A DNA stretch of 32,529 nt from Actinomycetes bacterium (GTDB taxonomy: Bacteria; Actinomycetota; Acidimicrobiia; Acidimicrobiales; RAAP-2): assembly GCA_021802025.1 (NCBI GenBank), contig JAKABC010000002.1:1-32529 (forward strand), given 5' to 3'. Under the pieces are notes generated by a model that had not been told where the DNA came from, ran no database searches, and saw nothing but the letters and a program-made list of their open reading frames with translations. The stretch's first letter is position 1. Every line of letters starts with the position of its first letter. Both the position numbers and the translations under genes were made by a program. Of this stretch, positions 1 through 10,323 are shown piece after piece.

Positions 1-392
1 ATCCGGCGCTGGTCGACCAGGTCGCGGGTCACCTCGCGCCGACGCTCGTCGCCCGAGGCCTCGGCCTGCTCGAGGAGCCCCTCGAGCCTCGTCGCCTCGA
101 GGGACTCGACGTGCTCGAGCCACTCCCGGTAGCGCTCCAGCTCGCCCGACGGGTCGGCCTGGGCCTCGAGCTCGCGCCGGCGCCGGCGGGACCGGTCGAG
201 CAGCTCGGTCAGCCCCTCGACGTGCTCGCCGTCGTCGGTCTCGAAGCCCTCGCGCAGCAGCCGGTCGAGGGCCGCCTCGAGGTCGCCGTCCTCCAAGAGG
301 TCGTCGACCAGTCGGCCGAGGAGGTCCTCGGCGTCGACGTCGTCGAAGTCGTCGCCCTCGCCGAAGCGGCGGAACCGGTACCGGACGGCCAC
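1..392 (-). CDS. VWA-domain-type protein, N-terminal part only (runs off the window's left edge)
   Basis: Minus-strand reading from GTG at 392: V-AVRYRFRRFGEGDDFDDVDAEDLLGRLVDDLLEDGDLEAALDRLLREGFE... Open to position 1. The start overlaps the TAG stop of the MoxR gene (TAGTG). VWA identity is inferred mainly from pairing with a MoxR/ChlI-like ATPase; the VWA domain itself is outside the window. Confidence 0.6.
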   Translation of the reverse strand, partial: MAVRYRFRRFGEGDDFDDVDAEDLLGRLVDDLLEDGDLEAALDRLLREGFETDDGEHVEGLTELLDRSRRRRRELEAQADPSGELERYREWLEHVESLEATRLEGLLEQAEASGDERRREVTRDLVDQRR

Positions 393-1816
393 TAGCGCGC
401 CCGGGAGCGGTAGAGCGCCCGGGCCCCGGAGGCGTCCTTGGCGAGGCGCTTGGTCAGGTAGAGCCCCTCGAGGAGGAACTCCAGGGCCGCGGCCCGCTCC
501 CCCGGGCCGGCGCCGGGCCCGGCCAGGCGCTCGACCGGACCGGCGAGCACCGGCAGCGCCTCGAGGGCGCTGGTGTACTGCGCGTCGGGCAGGTCGTCAC
601 CGGTGTGCACCACGACCTCGCCGTTGAAGGCGGCCACGATCTCGGGCGCCTCCTCGAGCAGGACCGTCTCGGCGAAGCACTGGCGCACCGCCAGCGCGAC
701 CAGGGCCGACACGACCTGGTCGGCCTCGGCGTCGTCGAGGGTGTCGAGCTCGATCTTGCCCTGGGTCGACTGGACGAGGGCGCTCAGGTCACTCACCCGC
801 GGCACCACCGCCGCGTCCCCGGTGCGCAGGGTGCGGCGCAGGGCGCTCGCCACCACCACCTCGTAGTTGGCGATCGAGAGGCGCACCGAGACCCCGGACT
901 TCTGGTTGATGGCGTTGGAGCGACGCGCCACGTGGCTCACGCGCGCGACGATCTCCTCGATGAACCAGGGCACGACGAGGGGCACGGGCGTGGCCGGCAC
1001 GTGAGCCTCCTGGTGCACGATGGCGATCTCGGTGGAGAGGTCCTCGGGGTAGTGGGTGCGAATCTGACTGCCGAAGCGGTCCTTCAACGGCGTGATGAGC
1101 CGGCCCCGGTTGGTGTAGTCCTCGGGGTTCGCCGTCGCCACGACCATCACGTCGAGGTCCAGACGCACCAGGTGACCGCGGATCTGAACGTCGCGCTCCT
1201 CGAGCACGTTCAACAGGCCCACCTGGATCCGCTCGGCCAGGTCGGGCAGCTCGTTGATGGCGAAGATCCCGCGGTTCGACTTGGGCACCAGGCCGTAGCT
1301 CAGTGCCCGCGGGTCGTCGAGGTAGAGCCCACCCGCGACCTTGATCGGGTCGACCTCGCCGATGAGGTCGGCCATCGAGGTGTCGGGCGAGGCCAACTTC
1401 TCGGCGAAGCGACGGCTGCGGTGCACCCACTCGAGCGGTGTGTCGTCCCCGTGTTCGGCCACCGCCGCGATCCCGTGGGCCGATATCGGGTGGAAGGGGT
1501 CGTCGCGCACGTCCGAGCCGGCGACGATCGGCAGCCACTCGTCGAGGAGTTCGACGAGCGAACGGATGATGCGGGTCTTGGCCTGGCCCCGCTCCCCGAG
1601 CAGGATGACGTCGTGTCCGGCCAGCAGGGCCGTCTCGAGCTGGGGCAGGACCGAGTCCTCGTAGCCGAGCACACTGGCCGTGAGCGGCTGGCCGGCGGCC
1701 AGGCGCGTCTCGAGGTTCTCGCGCATCTCGACGCGCACGGGGCGCGATACGTAGCCCGACGCGCGCAGGGCGCCGAGCGTGGTGGGTAGGTCGCGGGGGG
1801 CCACGGGAGTCGTCAT
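392..1816 (-). CDS. MoxR/ChlI-like AAA+ ATPase (magnesium chelatase/sigma-54-interacting type)
   Basis: 474 aa; P-loop LLGERGQAKTR, GIFAINELPDLAERIQVGLLNVLEERDVQIRGH, VVATANPEDYTNRGRLITPLKDRFGSQI. Confidence 0.85.
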   Translation of the reverse strand: MTTPVAPRDLPTTLGALRASGYVSRPVRVEMRENLETRLAAGQPLTASVLGYEDSVLPQLETALLAGHDVILLGERGQAKTRIIRSLVELLDEWLPIVAGSDVRDDPFHPISAHGIAAVAEHGDDTPLEWVHRSRRFAEKLASPDTSMADLIGEVDPIKVAGGLYLDDPRALSYGLVPKSNRGIFAINELPDLAERIQVGLLNVLEERDVQIRGHLVRLDLDVMVVATANPEDYTNRGRLITPLKDRFGSQIRTHYPEDLSTEIAIVHQEAHVPATPVPLVVPWFIEEIVARVSHVARRSNAINQKSGVSVRLSIANYEVVVASALRRTLRTGDAAVVPRVSDLSALVQSTQGKIELDTLDDAEADQVVSALVALAVRQCFAETVLLEEAPEIVAAFNGEVVVHTGDDLPDAQYTSALEALPVLAGPVERLAGPGAGPGERAAALEFLLEGLYLTKRLAKDASGARALYRSRAR

Positions 1817-1822
1817 ACGTGC

Positions 1823-1828
1823 ACCCTA
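1823..1828 (-). promoter_or_regulatory. Putative -10 element TAGGGT for the MoxR operon, 6 nt before the ATG (leaderless candidate)
   Basis: Minus strand: TAGGGT-GCACGT-ATG. Confidence 0.4.
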
Positions 1829-1853
1829 GGGGTGACCCCCCGTCGGGCGGGTC

Positions 1854-2609
1854 TCAGGCGCTCTGCCAGCGGAACCAGCGCACCCCGAGCGCACCCGCCA
1901 CCGCGACGTAGCCGGCGCAGGCGAGCACCGCGAGCCACTGGGTCGACCCCCACGCCGACAGGTCGAGCACGCCGGCGTAGACGCTCATCACGCACCCGAC
2001 CGGACTCCAGCGCGAAATCGACTCCCAGGTCGCGCCGAGCACGCCGCTCGCCCCGAACAGCCCGAGGAAGATCAGCGCCACGAGCAAGAGGCGTCCCACC
2101 GCGTTCACGGCGTCGGCCGAACGCACGAGGCCGACCACGGCCTGACCGAGGGCGAGGAAGACGGCCCCGCCGAGGGTCGAGGCGAGCAGGACGAGCAGGT
2201 ACTGCCCGAGGCTGGGGTGGAGGTGGTGCATCGCCGCCCCGACCACCACCACCACCAGGGAGACCACCAGGTTGGCGACGCCCTGGGCCAGCAGGCGGCT
2301 GCCCATCACCACCCACGCGGGCGCCGGGCTGACCCGCAGGCGCTGGAGCACCCCGGTGTCGCGGTCGCGCGCGACCCGGGTCGCATAACCCATGAGCCCG
2401 AAGGTCGCCAGCCCGTAGGCCACCGCGATCCCGATGATGTAGTAGGCGCCGCCCATCGTCCGGGTGCCCTTGTGGCCGTTGGTGATGAAGAGGATCCACA
2501 GCGGCAACAAGAGCCCGACCACGATCGAACGGCGAGCCTTTATCAGCACGAGCAGGTCGGCGCGCACAAGCGCACCGAGCATCACGCGGGTCGCGGGCGC
2601 CTCATTCAC
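1854..2609 (-). CDS. ABC-2 type transporter permease
   Basis: 251 aa with several hydrophobic helices; GTG start overlaps the stop of the ABC ATPase (GTGAATGA). Confidence 0.8.
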   Translation of the reverse strand: MNEAPATRVMLGALVRADLLVLIKARRSIVVGLLLPLWILFITNGHKGTRTMGGAYYIIGIAVAYGLATFGLMGYATRVARDRDTGVLQRLRVSPAPAWVVMGSRLLAQGVANLVVSLVVVVVGAAMHHLHPSLGQYLLVLLASTLGGAVFLALGQAVVGLVRSADAVNAVGRLLLVALIFLGLFGASGVLGATWESISRWSPVGCVMSVYAGVLDLSAWGSTQWLAVLACAGYVAVAGALGVRWFRWQSA

Positions 2610-3387
2610 GCAGGTCGCTCCCGGTCAGGCCGATGAAGACGTCCTCGAGGGTCACCGCGCCGCGCGCGACCGCGCGCACGCGCGCGTCGTCGCGGTAGCG
2701 CTCGACGAGGACGTGGGGCGGGGCCTCCGCGAGGAGCCGTCCGTGCTCGATGATCGCGACCCGGTCACAGACCGACTGGGCCTCTTCCATCGAGTGGGTC
2801 GTGAGCAGCACGCCGGCGCCCGTCGCGCGAACCTGGTCGATCCGACCCCACAGCTGACGGCGGGCCTGGGGGTCGAGGCCGGCGGTGGGCTCGTCGAGCA
2901 GGAGCAGCGAGGGCTGGTGGACCATCGCCACGGCCAGCGAGAGGCGCTGCTGCTGGCCGCCCGAGAGGTGCTTCCAGCCCCGTCCGGCCTCCTCGGCGAG
3001 TCCCACCTCACCCAGCCGGTCGGCGGCCTCCTCGGCGCTCAGTCGGACCCCGTAGAGCCCCCCGAAGAGCCGCACGATCTGGGCCAGGGTCAGCTCGGGC
3101 GAGAAGCTGTTCGCCTGGAGCTGGACCCCCAGACGGGCCCGGGCCGCGCTCGGATGGGCGAGCGCGTCGATCCCGTCGACCGTGACGCGCCCACGCCGCG
3201 GGCGCACGAGCCCCTCGATCGCCGACAGCGTCGAGGTCTTGCCGGCGCCGTTGGGCCCAAGCAGCCCGAGGATCTCCCCCGGGGCGATCGATAGGTCGAT
3301 CCCGTCGACGGCCACGTGGTCGCCGTAGCTGACGACGAGGTCGCTCACCGCGAGGGTCGCTTCGCGCGACGCGCGAGGTGTGCTCAC
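2602..3387 (-). CDS. ABC transporter ATP-binding protein (DrrA/CcmA-like exporter ATPase), in frame with the preceding hutI
   Basis: VSTPRASREATLAVSDLVVSYGDHVAVDGIDLSIAPGEILGLLGPNGAGKTSTLSAIEGL (Walker A), HLSGGQQQRLSLAVAMVHQPSLLLLDEPTAGLD (signature and Walker B), TTHSMEEAQ. Start placed at GTG 3387-3385; no stop separates it from hutI. Confidence 0.88.
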   Translation of the reverse strand: MSTPRASREATLAVSDLVVSYGDHVAVDGIDLSIAPGEILGLLGPNGAGKTSTLSAIEGLVRPRRGRVTVDGIDALAHPSAARARLGVQLQANSFSPELTLAQIVRLFGGLYGVRLSAEEAADRLGEVGLAEEAGRGWKHLSGGQQQRLSLAVAMVHQPSLLLLDEPTAGLDPQARRQLWGRIDQVRATGAGVLLTTHSMEEAQSVCDRVAIIEHGRLLAEAPPHVLVERYRDDARVRAVARGAVTLEDVFIGLTGSDLRE

Positions 3388-4613
<1,226 letters not shown>

Positions 4614-4617
<4 letters not shown>

Positions 4618-6269
4618 GTCTCGCGCACCGGGACCCGCAGGCCGGTGCGCTCGGCCGTCGCCTCGGCTAGCTCGTAGCCGGCGTCGACGTGGCGCAACAC
4701 CCCCATCGCGGGGTCGTTCGTGAGGACCCGCTCGAGCTTCTCGCGCGCGAGGTCGGTACCGTCGGCCACGCAGACCTGTCCGGCGTGGATCGAGCGTCCG
4801 ATGCCGACCCCGCCCCCGTGGTGGATCGAGACCCACGACGCCCCCGACGCCGTGGCGACCAGGGCGTTGAGCAGCGGCCAGTCGGCGATCGCGTCGGAGC
4901 CATCGAGCATCCCCTCGGTCTCGCGGTACGGCGAGGCCACCGAGCCGCTGTCGAGGTGGTCGCGTCCGATCACCACCGGCGCGCTGACCTCGCCCCGGCT
5001 CACCAGGTCGTTGAAGGCGACCCCGGCCCGGTCGCGTTCGCCGTAGCCGAGCCAGCAGATCCGCGCCGGGAGGCCCTGGAAGGCGACGCGCTCCTCGGCC
5101 TTGGTGATCCAGCGCCGGAGCTTGTCGTTCTCGGGAAAGAGCTCGAGCACGGCGCGGTCGGTGACGGCGATGTCGCGCGGGTCGCCCGAGAGCGCGGCCC
5201 AGCGGAAGGGGCCCTGCCCCTCGCAAAAGAGCGGTCGGATGTAGGCCGGCACGAAGCCGGGGTAGTCGAAGGCGCGCGGGTAGCCTCCGGCCAACGCCTC
5301 GCCGCGCAGCGAGTTGCCGTAGTCGAAGACCTCGGCGCCCGCGTCCATGAACCCGACCATCGCCTCGACGTGGCGAACCATCGCCTGACGGGCCCGGTCG
5401 GTGAACTCCTCGGGCTTCTTCTCGGCGTAGTCGTGCCAGTCCGCGAGGTCGATCCCCTCGGGCAGGTAGCTCAACGGGTCGTGCGCCGAGGTCTGGTCGG
5501 TGACGATGTCCACCTCGACCCCGCGACGCAATATCTCGGGCAGGAGCGTGGCGGCGTTGCCGACCAGTCCCACACTCAGTGCCCGGCGCTGGGCCTTGGC
5601 GACCAGGACCCGCTCGAGGGCGTCGTCGAGGTCGGCCGTCCACTCGTCGAGGTAGCGCTGCTCGACCCGACGGGCGAGCCGCGTGGGGTCGACGTCGATG
5701 ACCAAACAGACGCCGTCGTTCATCGTCACCGCGAGCGGCTGGGCGCCGCCCATACCCCCGGCCCCGGCGGTGAGGGTCAGCGTGCCCGCGAGGGTCCCGT
5801 TGAAGCGCCGATCGGCGACGGCGGCGAAGGTCTCGTAGGTGCCCTGGAGGATCCCCTGGGTCCCGATGTAGATCCACGACCCCGCCGTCATCTGGCCGTA
5901 CATCGTGAGCCCGAGGGCCTCGAGGCGGCGGAACTCGGGCCAGGTGGCCCAGTCCGGGACGAGGTTGGCGTTGGCGATCACGACCCGGGGGGCCCACTCG
6001 TGGGTGCGCAGGACCCCGACCGGCCGGCCCGACTGGACGACCATCGTCTCGTCGTCCCCGAGGGTCCCCAGGGTGCGCACGAGGGCCTCGAAGCTCGGCC
6101 AGTCCCGGGCCGCCCGTCCCGTCCCGCCGTAGACGACGAGGTCGTCGGGACGCTCGGCGACCTCGGGGTCGAGGTTGTTCTGGAGCATGCGCAGGGCCGC
6201 TTCTTGGGGCCAGCCCCGTGCGCTGAGGGTCGTCCCGCGCGCCGCGCGGACCGGACGAGCGCCTTCCAT
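4614..6269 (-). CDS. hutU: Urocanate hydratase
   Basis: 551 aa; [105 protein letters not shown]. Preceded by AGGAGG that overlaps the hutH stop (CTAGGAGGACCATG). Confidence 0.96.
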
Positions 6270-6276
6270 GGTCCTC

Positions 6277-7806
6277 CTAGCTCAGGGTGACGAACCGGGC
6301 CGCGAGCTCGAGTAGTTCGCGGCTCTCGACCAGTCCGACGACGCCGGCGATCTCCGGCGACAGCCAGCGGTCGTGGCCCGGGCCGCCGGTGACCGCGTTG
6401 ACCCGCTCGCTGAGCGCGGCGCCGACCGGCGAGGGGGCGAGCGGGGCGCGCAGGGCGAGGGCGCGCGAGGCGGCCAACAGTTCGATCGCCACGACCGAGG
6501 TGAGGGCCGCGACGGAGCGGCGCAGCTTGCGCGCCGCGTGCCAGCCCATCGAGACGTGGTCCTCTTGCATCGCCGAGGAGGGAATCGAGTCCACGCTCGC
6601 CGGCGCGGCCAGCCGCTTCATCTCGCTGACCAGGGCCGCCTGGGCGTACTGGGCGATCATGAGCCCCGAGTCCACCCCGGGCGAGCCGGCGAGGAAGGCC
6701 GGCAGGCCGTAGCTGCGCGACTCGTCCATCAGTCGGTCGGTGCGTCGCTCGGCCATCGAGGCCACGTCGGCCAGGGCGATGGCGAGGAAGTCGAGGACGT
6801 AGCCGACCGGCGCCCCGTGGAAGTTCCCGTTGGAGGCGATCGTCCCGTCGGGCAGGACCGAGGGGTTGTCGATCGCCGAGGCCAGCTCGACGTCGGCGAC
6901 GGCGGCCGCGTGGCGCCACGTGTCGCGCGCCGCCCCGTGCACCTGGGGCGCGCAGCGTAACGAGTAGGCGTCTTGGACCTGGGAGGCGTCCTCGAGGTGG
7001 GACGCGACGATTCCCGAGCCCTCGAGCAGGGCCATCAGGTTGCGCGCACTCGTGCGCTGGCCCGGGTGGGGTCGCAGGGCCATCAGCTCCTCGACGAAGG
7101 CCCGGTCCGTGCCGCGTAGCGCCTGGACCGAGAGCGCCGCCGCGAGGTCGAGGTGAGTGAGCAGAGCGGCCACGTCGTCCAGGGCGAGCACGAGCTGGCC
7201 GAGCATGCCGTCGGTGCCGTTGATGAGCGCGAGACCCTCCTTCTCGGCGAGCTCGATCGGGGCGACCCCCACGTCGGCGAGCACGTCGGCCGCGCGACGG
7301 CGCTCGCCCCCCGCGTCGAGGACGTCGCCCTCGCCCATGAGGGCTAGCGCCACGTGCGCGAGCGGCGCTAAGTCCCCCGAGCAGCCGAGCGACCCGAACT
7401 CGTGCACGATCGGGGTCACCGCGTGGTTGAGCAGAGCGGCGTAGGCGTCCACCACGACCGGGCGCACCCCGGCGACGCCGCTGCACAGGGTGGCGAGGCG
7501 CGAGACCATCATGGCGCGCACCACCTCGACCTCGACCCGCTCGCCGACCCCGGCGGCGTGGCTGCGCACGAGCGAACGCTGCAGGTCTCGGCGTTCGTCG
7601 GGCGAGATGAAGGTGGTCGCGAGCGAACCGAAGCCCGTCGACAGCCCGTAGACGGGCTCGCCGGAGGCCACGCGCCGGTCGATGGCGGTGCGCTGGTGGG
7701 CCAGGCGTCGACGGACGTCGTCGGAGATCACCACGGCCTCGAAGCCCCTCGCCACCGCGACCACCTCCGCGCGGGTGAGAGGACGGTCCCCGACCGCGAC
7801 GCTCAC
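6277..7806 (-). CDS. hutH: Histidine ammonia-lyase
   Basis: 509 aa; [38 protein letters not shown] (MIO triad region), [44 protein letters not shown] start overlaps the hutG TGA (GTGA). Confidence 0.95.
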   Translation of the reverse strand: MSVAVGDRPLTRAEVVAVARGFEAVVISDDVRRRLAHQRTAIDRRVASGEPVYGLSTGFGSLATTFISPDERRDLQRSLVRSHAAGVGERVEVEVVRAMMVSRLATLCSGVAGVRPVVVDAYAALLNHAVTPIVHEFGSLGCSGDLAPLAHVALALMGEGDVLDAGGERRRAADVLADVGVAPIELAEKEGLALINGTDGMLGQLVLALDDVAALLTHLDLAAALSVQALRGTDRAFVEELMALRPHPGQRTSARNLMALLEGSGIVASHLEDASQVQDAYSLRCAPQVHGAARDTWRHAAAVADVELASAIDNPSVLPDGTIASNGNFHGAPVGYVLDFLAIALADVASMAERRTDRLMDESRSYGLPAFLAGSPGVDSGLMIAQYAQAALVSEMKRLAAPASVDSIPSSAMQEDHVSMGWHAARKLRRSVAALTSVVAIELLAASRALALRAPLAPSPVGAALSERVNAVTGGPGHDRWLSPEIAGVVGLVESRELLELAARFVTLS

Positions 7807-8705
7807 GCGGCCCGCCTGGTCACGGCGGCGATCGCCTCGAGGACCACCAGGGCGCCGAGGCGGACCGTGCGCCCGTCGGGCGCGTCGCGCTCCACGTCGA
7901 TCTCGGTGACGTCGAGCGCGACCACCTGGGGCGACGCCGCCACCTCGCGCACGAAGCGGCGCACCTCGGCCGCGCTCAGCCCCCCCGGGGCCGCCCCGGG
8001 ACAGCCCGGGACGACCGCGCGGTCGGCCACGTCGAGGTCGACGTCCACGTAGACCGGCCCGCCGTGGGCGCCCGCTCGCGCGAGCGCCTCGCGAGCGAGG
8101 TCCTCGGGGCGCTCGTCGTAGAAACGCGCGCGCGCGATCGCGTGCAGCCCCGCCGCGCGGGCGTCGGCCGCGTAGGGCGCGGAGTTCGAGAAGTCGGCGA
8201 GACCCACCTGGCACACGCGGGCGCCGACCAGGCCCGCCTCGACCAGCTGGCGTACCGGGGACCCGTTGGAGCGACCCTCGCGGAAGTCGAGGTGGGCGTC
8301 GAGGGTCACCAGGCCGAACTCCCCGAGCCGCTCGCCCGCGAGGGCTGAGAGCGCCAACCAGGTGGCGGCGTTGTCGCCGCCGAGCACCACCGTGAGGTCG
8401 CACGCCGGCAGGCTCGCGCACCGGGCGCGCGTGCGCTCGACGCCCCCCTCGCCGTCGGGGTCGTCGACGTCGCCCGCGTCGAGAACGCTCACCAGTTCGG
8501 CGAGGTCGCGCCCGTCGCTCGTCGTCCAGGTCGAGTAACGCGCGAGGGCCTCGCGCAGCGCCGCCGGGGTCGAGCGCGCCGACTTGGGCGTGACCGACGT
8601 GGCGTAGGTGGGCACGCCCACCACGGCCACCGAGGCTCGACTCTCAGACCCGGGGCCCACGAGTGAGGTCGCCGGGGGCCACTTCGGGTCGGGGGAGGCC
8701 GGCAC
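7803..8705 (-). CDS. hutG: Formimidoylglutamase (arginase/ureohydrolase family)
   Basis: VLGGDNAATW, TLDAHLDFREGRSNGSPVRQL, GLADFSNSAPYAADA, VDVDLDVADRAVVPGCPGAAPGGLSAAE; hut cluster context. Confidence 0.85.
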   Translation of the reverse strand: MPASPDPKWPPATSLVGPGSESRASVAVVGVPTYATSVTPKSARSTPAALREALARYSTWTTSDGRDLAELVSVLDAGDVDDPDGEGGVERTRARCASLPACDLTVVLGGDNAATWLALSALAGERLGEFGLVTLDAHLDFREGRSNGSPVRQLVEAGLVGARVCQVGLADFSNSAPYAADARAAGLHAIARARFYDERPEDLAREALARAGAHGGPVYVDVDLDVADRAVVPGCPGAAPGGLSAAEVRRFVREVAASPQVVALDVTEIDVERDAPDGRTVRLGALVVLEAIAAVTRRAA

Positions 8706-8711
8706 GGGCCC

Positions 8712-8717
8712 ATGTTA
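8712..8717 (-). promoter_or_regulatory. Putative -10 element TAACAT for hutG, 6 nt before the GTG start (leaderless candidate)
   Basis: Minus strand: TAACAT-GGGCCC-GTG. Confidence 0.4.
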
Positions 8718-8727
8718 GGCACCGACC

Positions 8728-8741
8728 ACGCGCCGGCGCGT
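8728..8741. repeat. Perfect 14-bp palindrome ACGCGCCGGCGCGT between qcrB and hutG
   Basis: The sequence equals its own reverse complement. Confidence 0.9.
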
Positions 8742-8746
8742 CGCCG

Positions 8747-8766
8747 GGCGTCACGGACGTGACGCC
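8747..8766. repeat. Perfect dyad GGCGTCACG-GA-CGTGACGCC; candidate qcrB terminator stem or hutG operator
   Basis: 9-bp perfect arms with a 2-nt spacer; 12 bp beyond the qcrB stop and centred about 51 bp upstream of the hutG start. Confidence 0.85.
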
Positions 8767-8778
8767 GCGACGGACGGG

Positions 8779-10323
8779 CTAGCGCTCGACGACGCGCACG
8801 CCCGGCGCGGTCGACTCGGCTTCGGGCTGCTCGATGTAGGTCGGCACCGGGGTCGGCTCGAGCTCGTCGAGGACGTCCTCGGGGTAGGCGGGGGTGGGTT
8901 CGGCGACGTACTCACCCTCGTCGGTGCGCACCACCAGGTTCGGCGTCTTGCGCTTGCCCGCACCGTGGACGCCCTGGAGCTCCTTGCAGATCTTGTAGGT
9001 GATGGGGTAGGCGACGAAGGGCGAGAGGATCACGATGACGCGCATCGCCCACAGCACCGTGTTGAGCGAGAGGTGGAAGAAGTTCGCGATCACGTCGGTC
9101 GAACTCGCGATGAACAGCGCACTCAACAGGGCCAGGACCGCTACCCCGGCCGCGGTGCGCTTGGGCCGCCAGCTCGGCCGGTCCAAGAGGTGATGGATGG
9201 CGTGGTCCCCGGTGACCCGGCGTTCCAGCGCCGGCCAGGCGTAGGCCAGCCCGAAGACGATCCCCGGGAAGATCACCGCCGGGATGGTCACCTCGAAGGG
9301 GATCGTGTGGCCAAAGCCCATGAACGACCAACTGGGGAAGATGCGCAGGGCCCCGTCGAGGAAGCCCATGTACCAGTCGGGCTGGACCGCGTAGGAGATG
9401 CGCGCCGCGTCGTAGGGACCGAACTGCCAGATCGGGTTGATCTGGGCGAACGCGCCCAGCAGGGCGATCACCCCCGACACCGCGAAGAGGTAGCCCGTGG
9501 TCTTGGCCATGAAGACCGGGAACATCGGGGAGCCGACGACGTTGTTCTCCTCACGACCGGGTCCGGGGAACTGGGTGTGCTTCTGGCGCACCAGCAGGGT
9601 GAGGTGGGCGCCCACGAGGCCCAGGATTACGAGCGGGATGATCAAGACGTGCAGGATGAAAAAGCGCGGGATGATCGCGGTGCCCGGGAAGTTCCCGCCG
9701 AAGACGAAGAACGCGAGGTAGGTGCCCACGACCGGGATCGACAGCATGATCGAGTAGGCGATGCGGATGCCGGTCCCCGAGACGAGGTCGTCGGGCAGGG
9801 AGTAGCCCAAGAACCCGTTGGCGATCGCGAGGGTCAAGAGCGTGACCCCGATCGTCCAGTTGAGCTCGCGCGGCTTGCGGAAGGCGCCGGTGAAAAAGAC
9901 CCGCGCCATGTGCACGACCAGGGCACCGACGAAGATGTCGCACGCCCAGTGGTGCATCTGGCGCATCAAGAGTCCGGCGCGCACGCTGAACGACAGGTTG
10001 ACCGTCGAGGCGTAGGCCTGGGTCACGCGCTGGCCGTCGAGCGGCAGGTACGGACCGTGGTAGGTCACCAGGGCCGAGCTCGGGATGTAGTAGAAGGTCA
10101 AGAAGACCCCGGTGACGAGCAGCACCAAGAACGAGTAGAGCGCGATCTCACCGAGCATGAACGACCAGTGGTCCGGGAAGATCTTGTCGAGGAAGGTCCG
10201 CCCACCCTTGGCGACGCCCAGGCGGTCGTCGAGTTCGTTGACGACCTGTCCGAGCCGTCCGTAGCGGCCGGCGCCCTGTCGGCGCGCCCGCTTGGTGGTC
10301 GTGGCCCCCGCGACGTCGCTCAC
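8779..10323 (-). CDS. qcrB: Cytochrome bc1 complex cytochrome b subunit
   Basis: 514 aa from GTG 10323; FPDHWSFMLGEIALYSFLVLLVTGVFLTFYYIPS, RQMHHWACDIFVGALVVHMARVFFTGAFRKPRELNW, GYSLPDDLVSGTGIRI. Confidence 0.95.
   Translation of the reverse strand: MSDVAGATTTKRARRQGAGRYGRLGQVVNELDDRLGVAKGGRTFLDKIFPDHWSFMLGEIALYSFLVLLVTGVFLTFYYIPSSALVTYHGPYLPLDGQRVTQAYASTVNLSFSVRAGLLMRQMHHWACDIFVGALVVHMARVFFTGAFRKPRELNWTIGVTLLTLAIANGFLGYSLPDDLVSGTGIRIAYSIMLSIPVVGTYLAFFVFGGNFPGTAIIPRFFILHVLIIPLVILGLVGAHLTLLVRQKHTQFPGPGREENNVVGSPMFPVFMAKTTGYLFAVSGVIALLGAFAQINPIWQFGPYDAARISYAVQPDWYMGFLDGALRIFPSWSFMGFGHTIPFEVTIPAVIFPGIVFGLAYAWPALERRVTGDHAIHHLLDRPSWRPKRTAAGVAVLALLSALFIASSTDVIANFFHLSLNTVLWAMRVIVILSPFVAYPITYKICKELQGVHGAGKRKTPNLVVRTDEGEYVAEPTPAYPEDVLDELEPTPVPTYIEQPEAESTAPGVRVVER

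Noticed and set aside
605-1789. 394-aa plus-strand ORF antisense to the MoxR ATPase
   Set aside because: Shadow ORF with no domain-like sequence; the opposite strand carries clear AAA+ motifs.
392-1816. MoxR ATPase with an unusual Walker B region (GIFAINELPDL rather than a canonical DE)
   Set aside because: Probably typical for this ChlI/MoxR subgroup; cannot be shown atypical without an alignment.
1821-1835. CACCC-TAG-GGGTG inverted repeat upstream of moxR
   Set aside because: Short (5-bp arms) and overlapping the proposed -10; too weak alone to call an operator.
4689-6290. 533-aa plus-strand ORF antisense to hutU
   Set aside because: Shadow ORF of a high-GC gene: low-complexity R/G/E/V/H-rich translation, no recognisable domain, fully covered by a confident gene on the other strand.
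6950-7420. HutH MIO triad reads Cys-Ser-Gly ([11 protein letters not shown]) instead of Ala-Ser-Gly
   Set aside because: To my knowledge actinobacterial (e.g. Streptomyces) HutH enzymes also form MIO from Cys-Ser-Gly, so this is probably a lineage trait and not novel.
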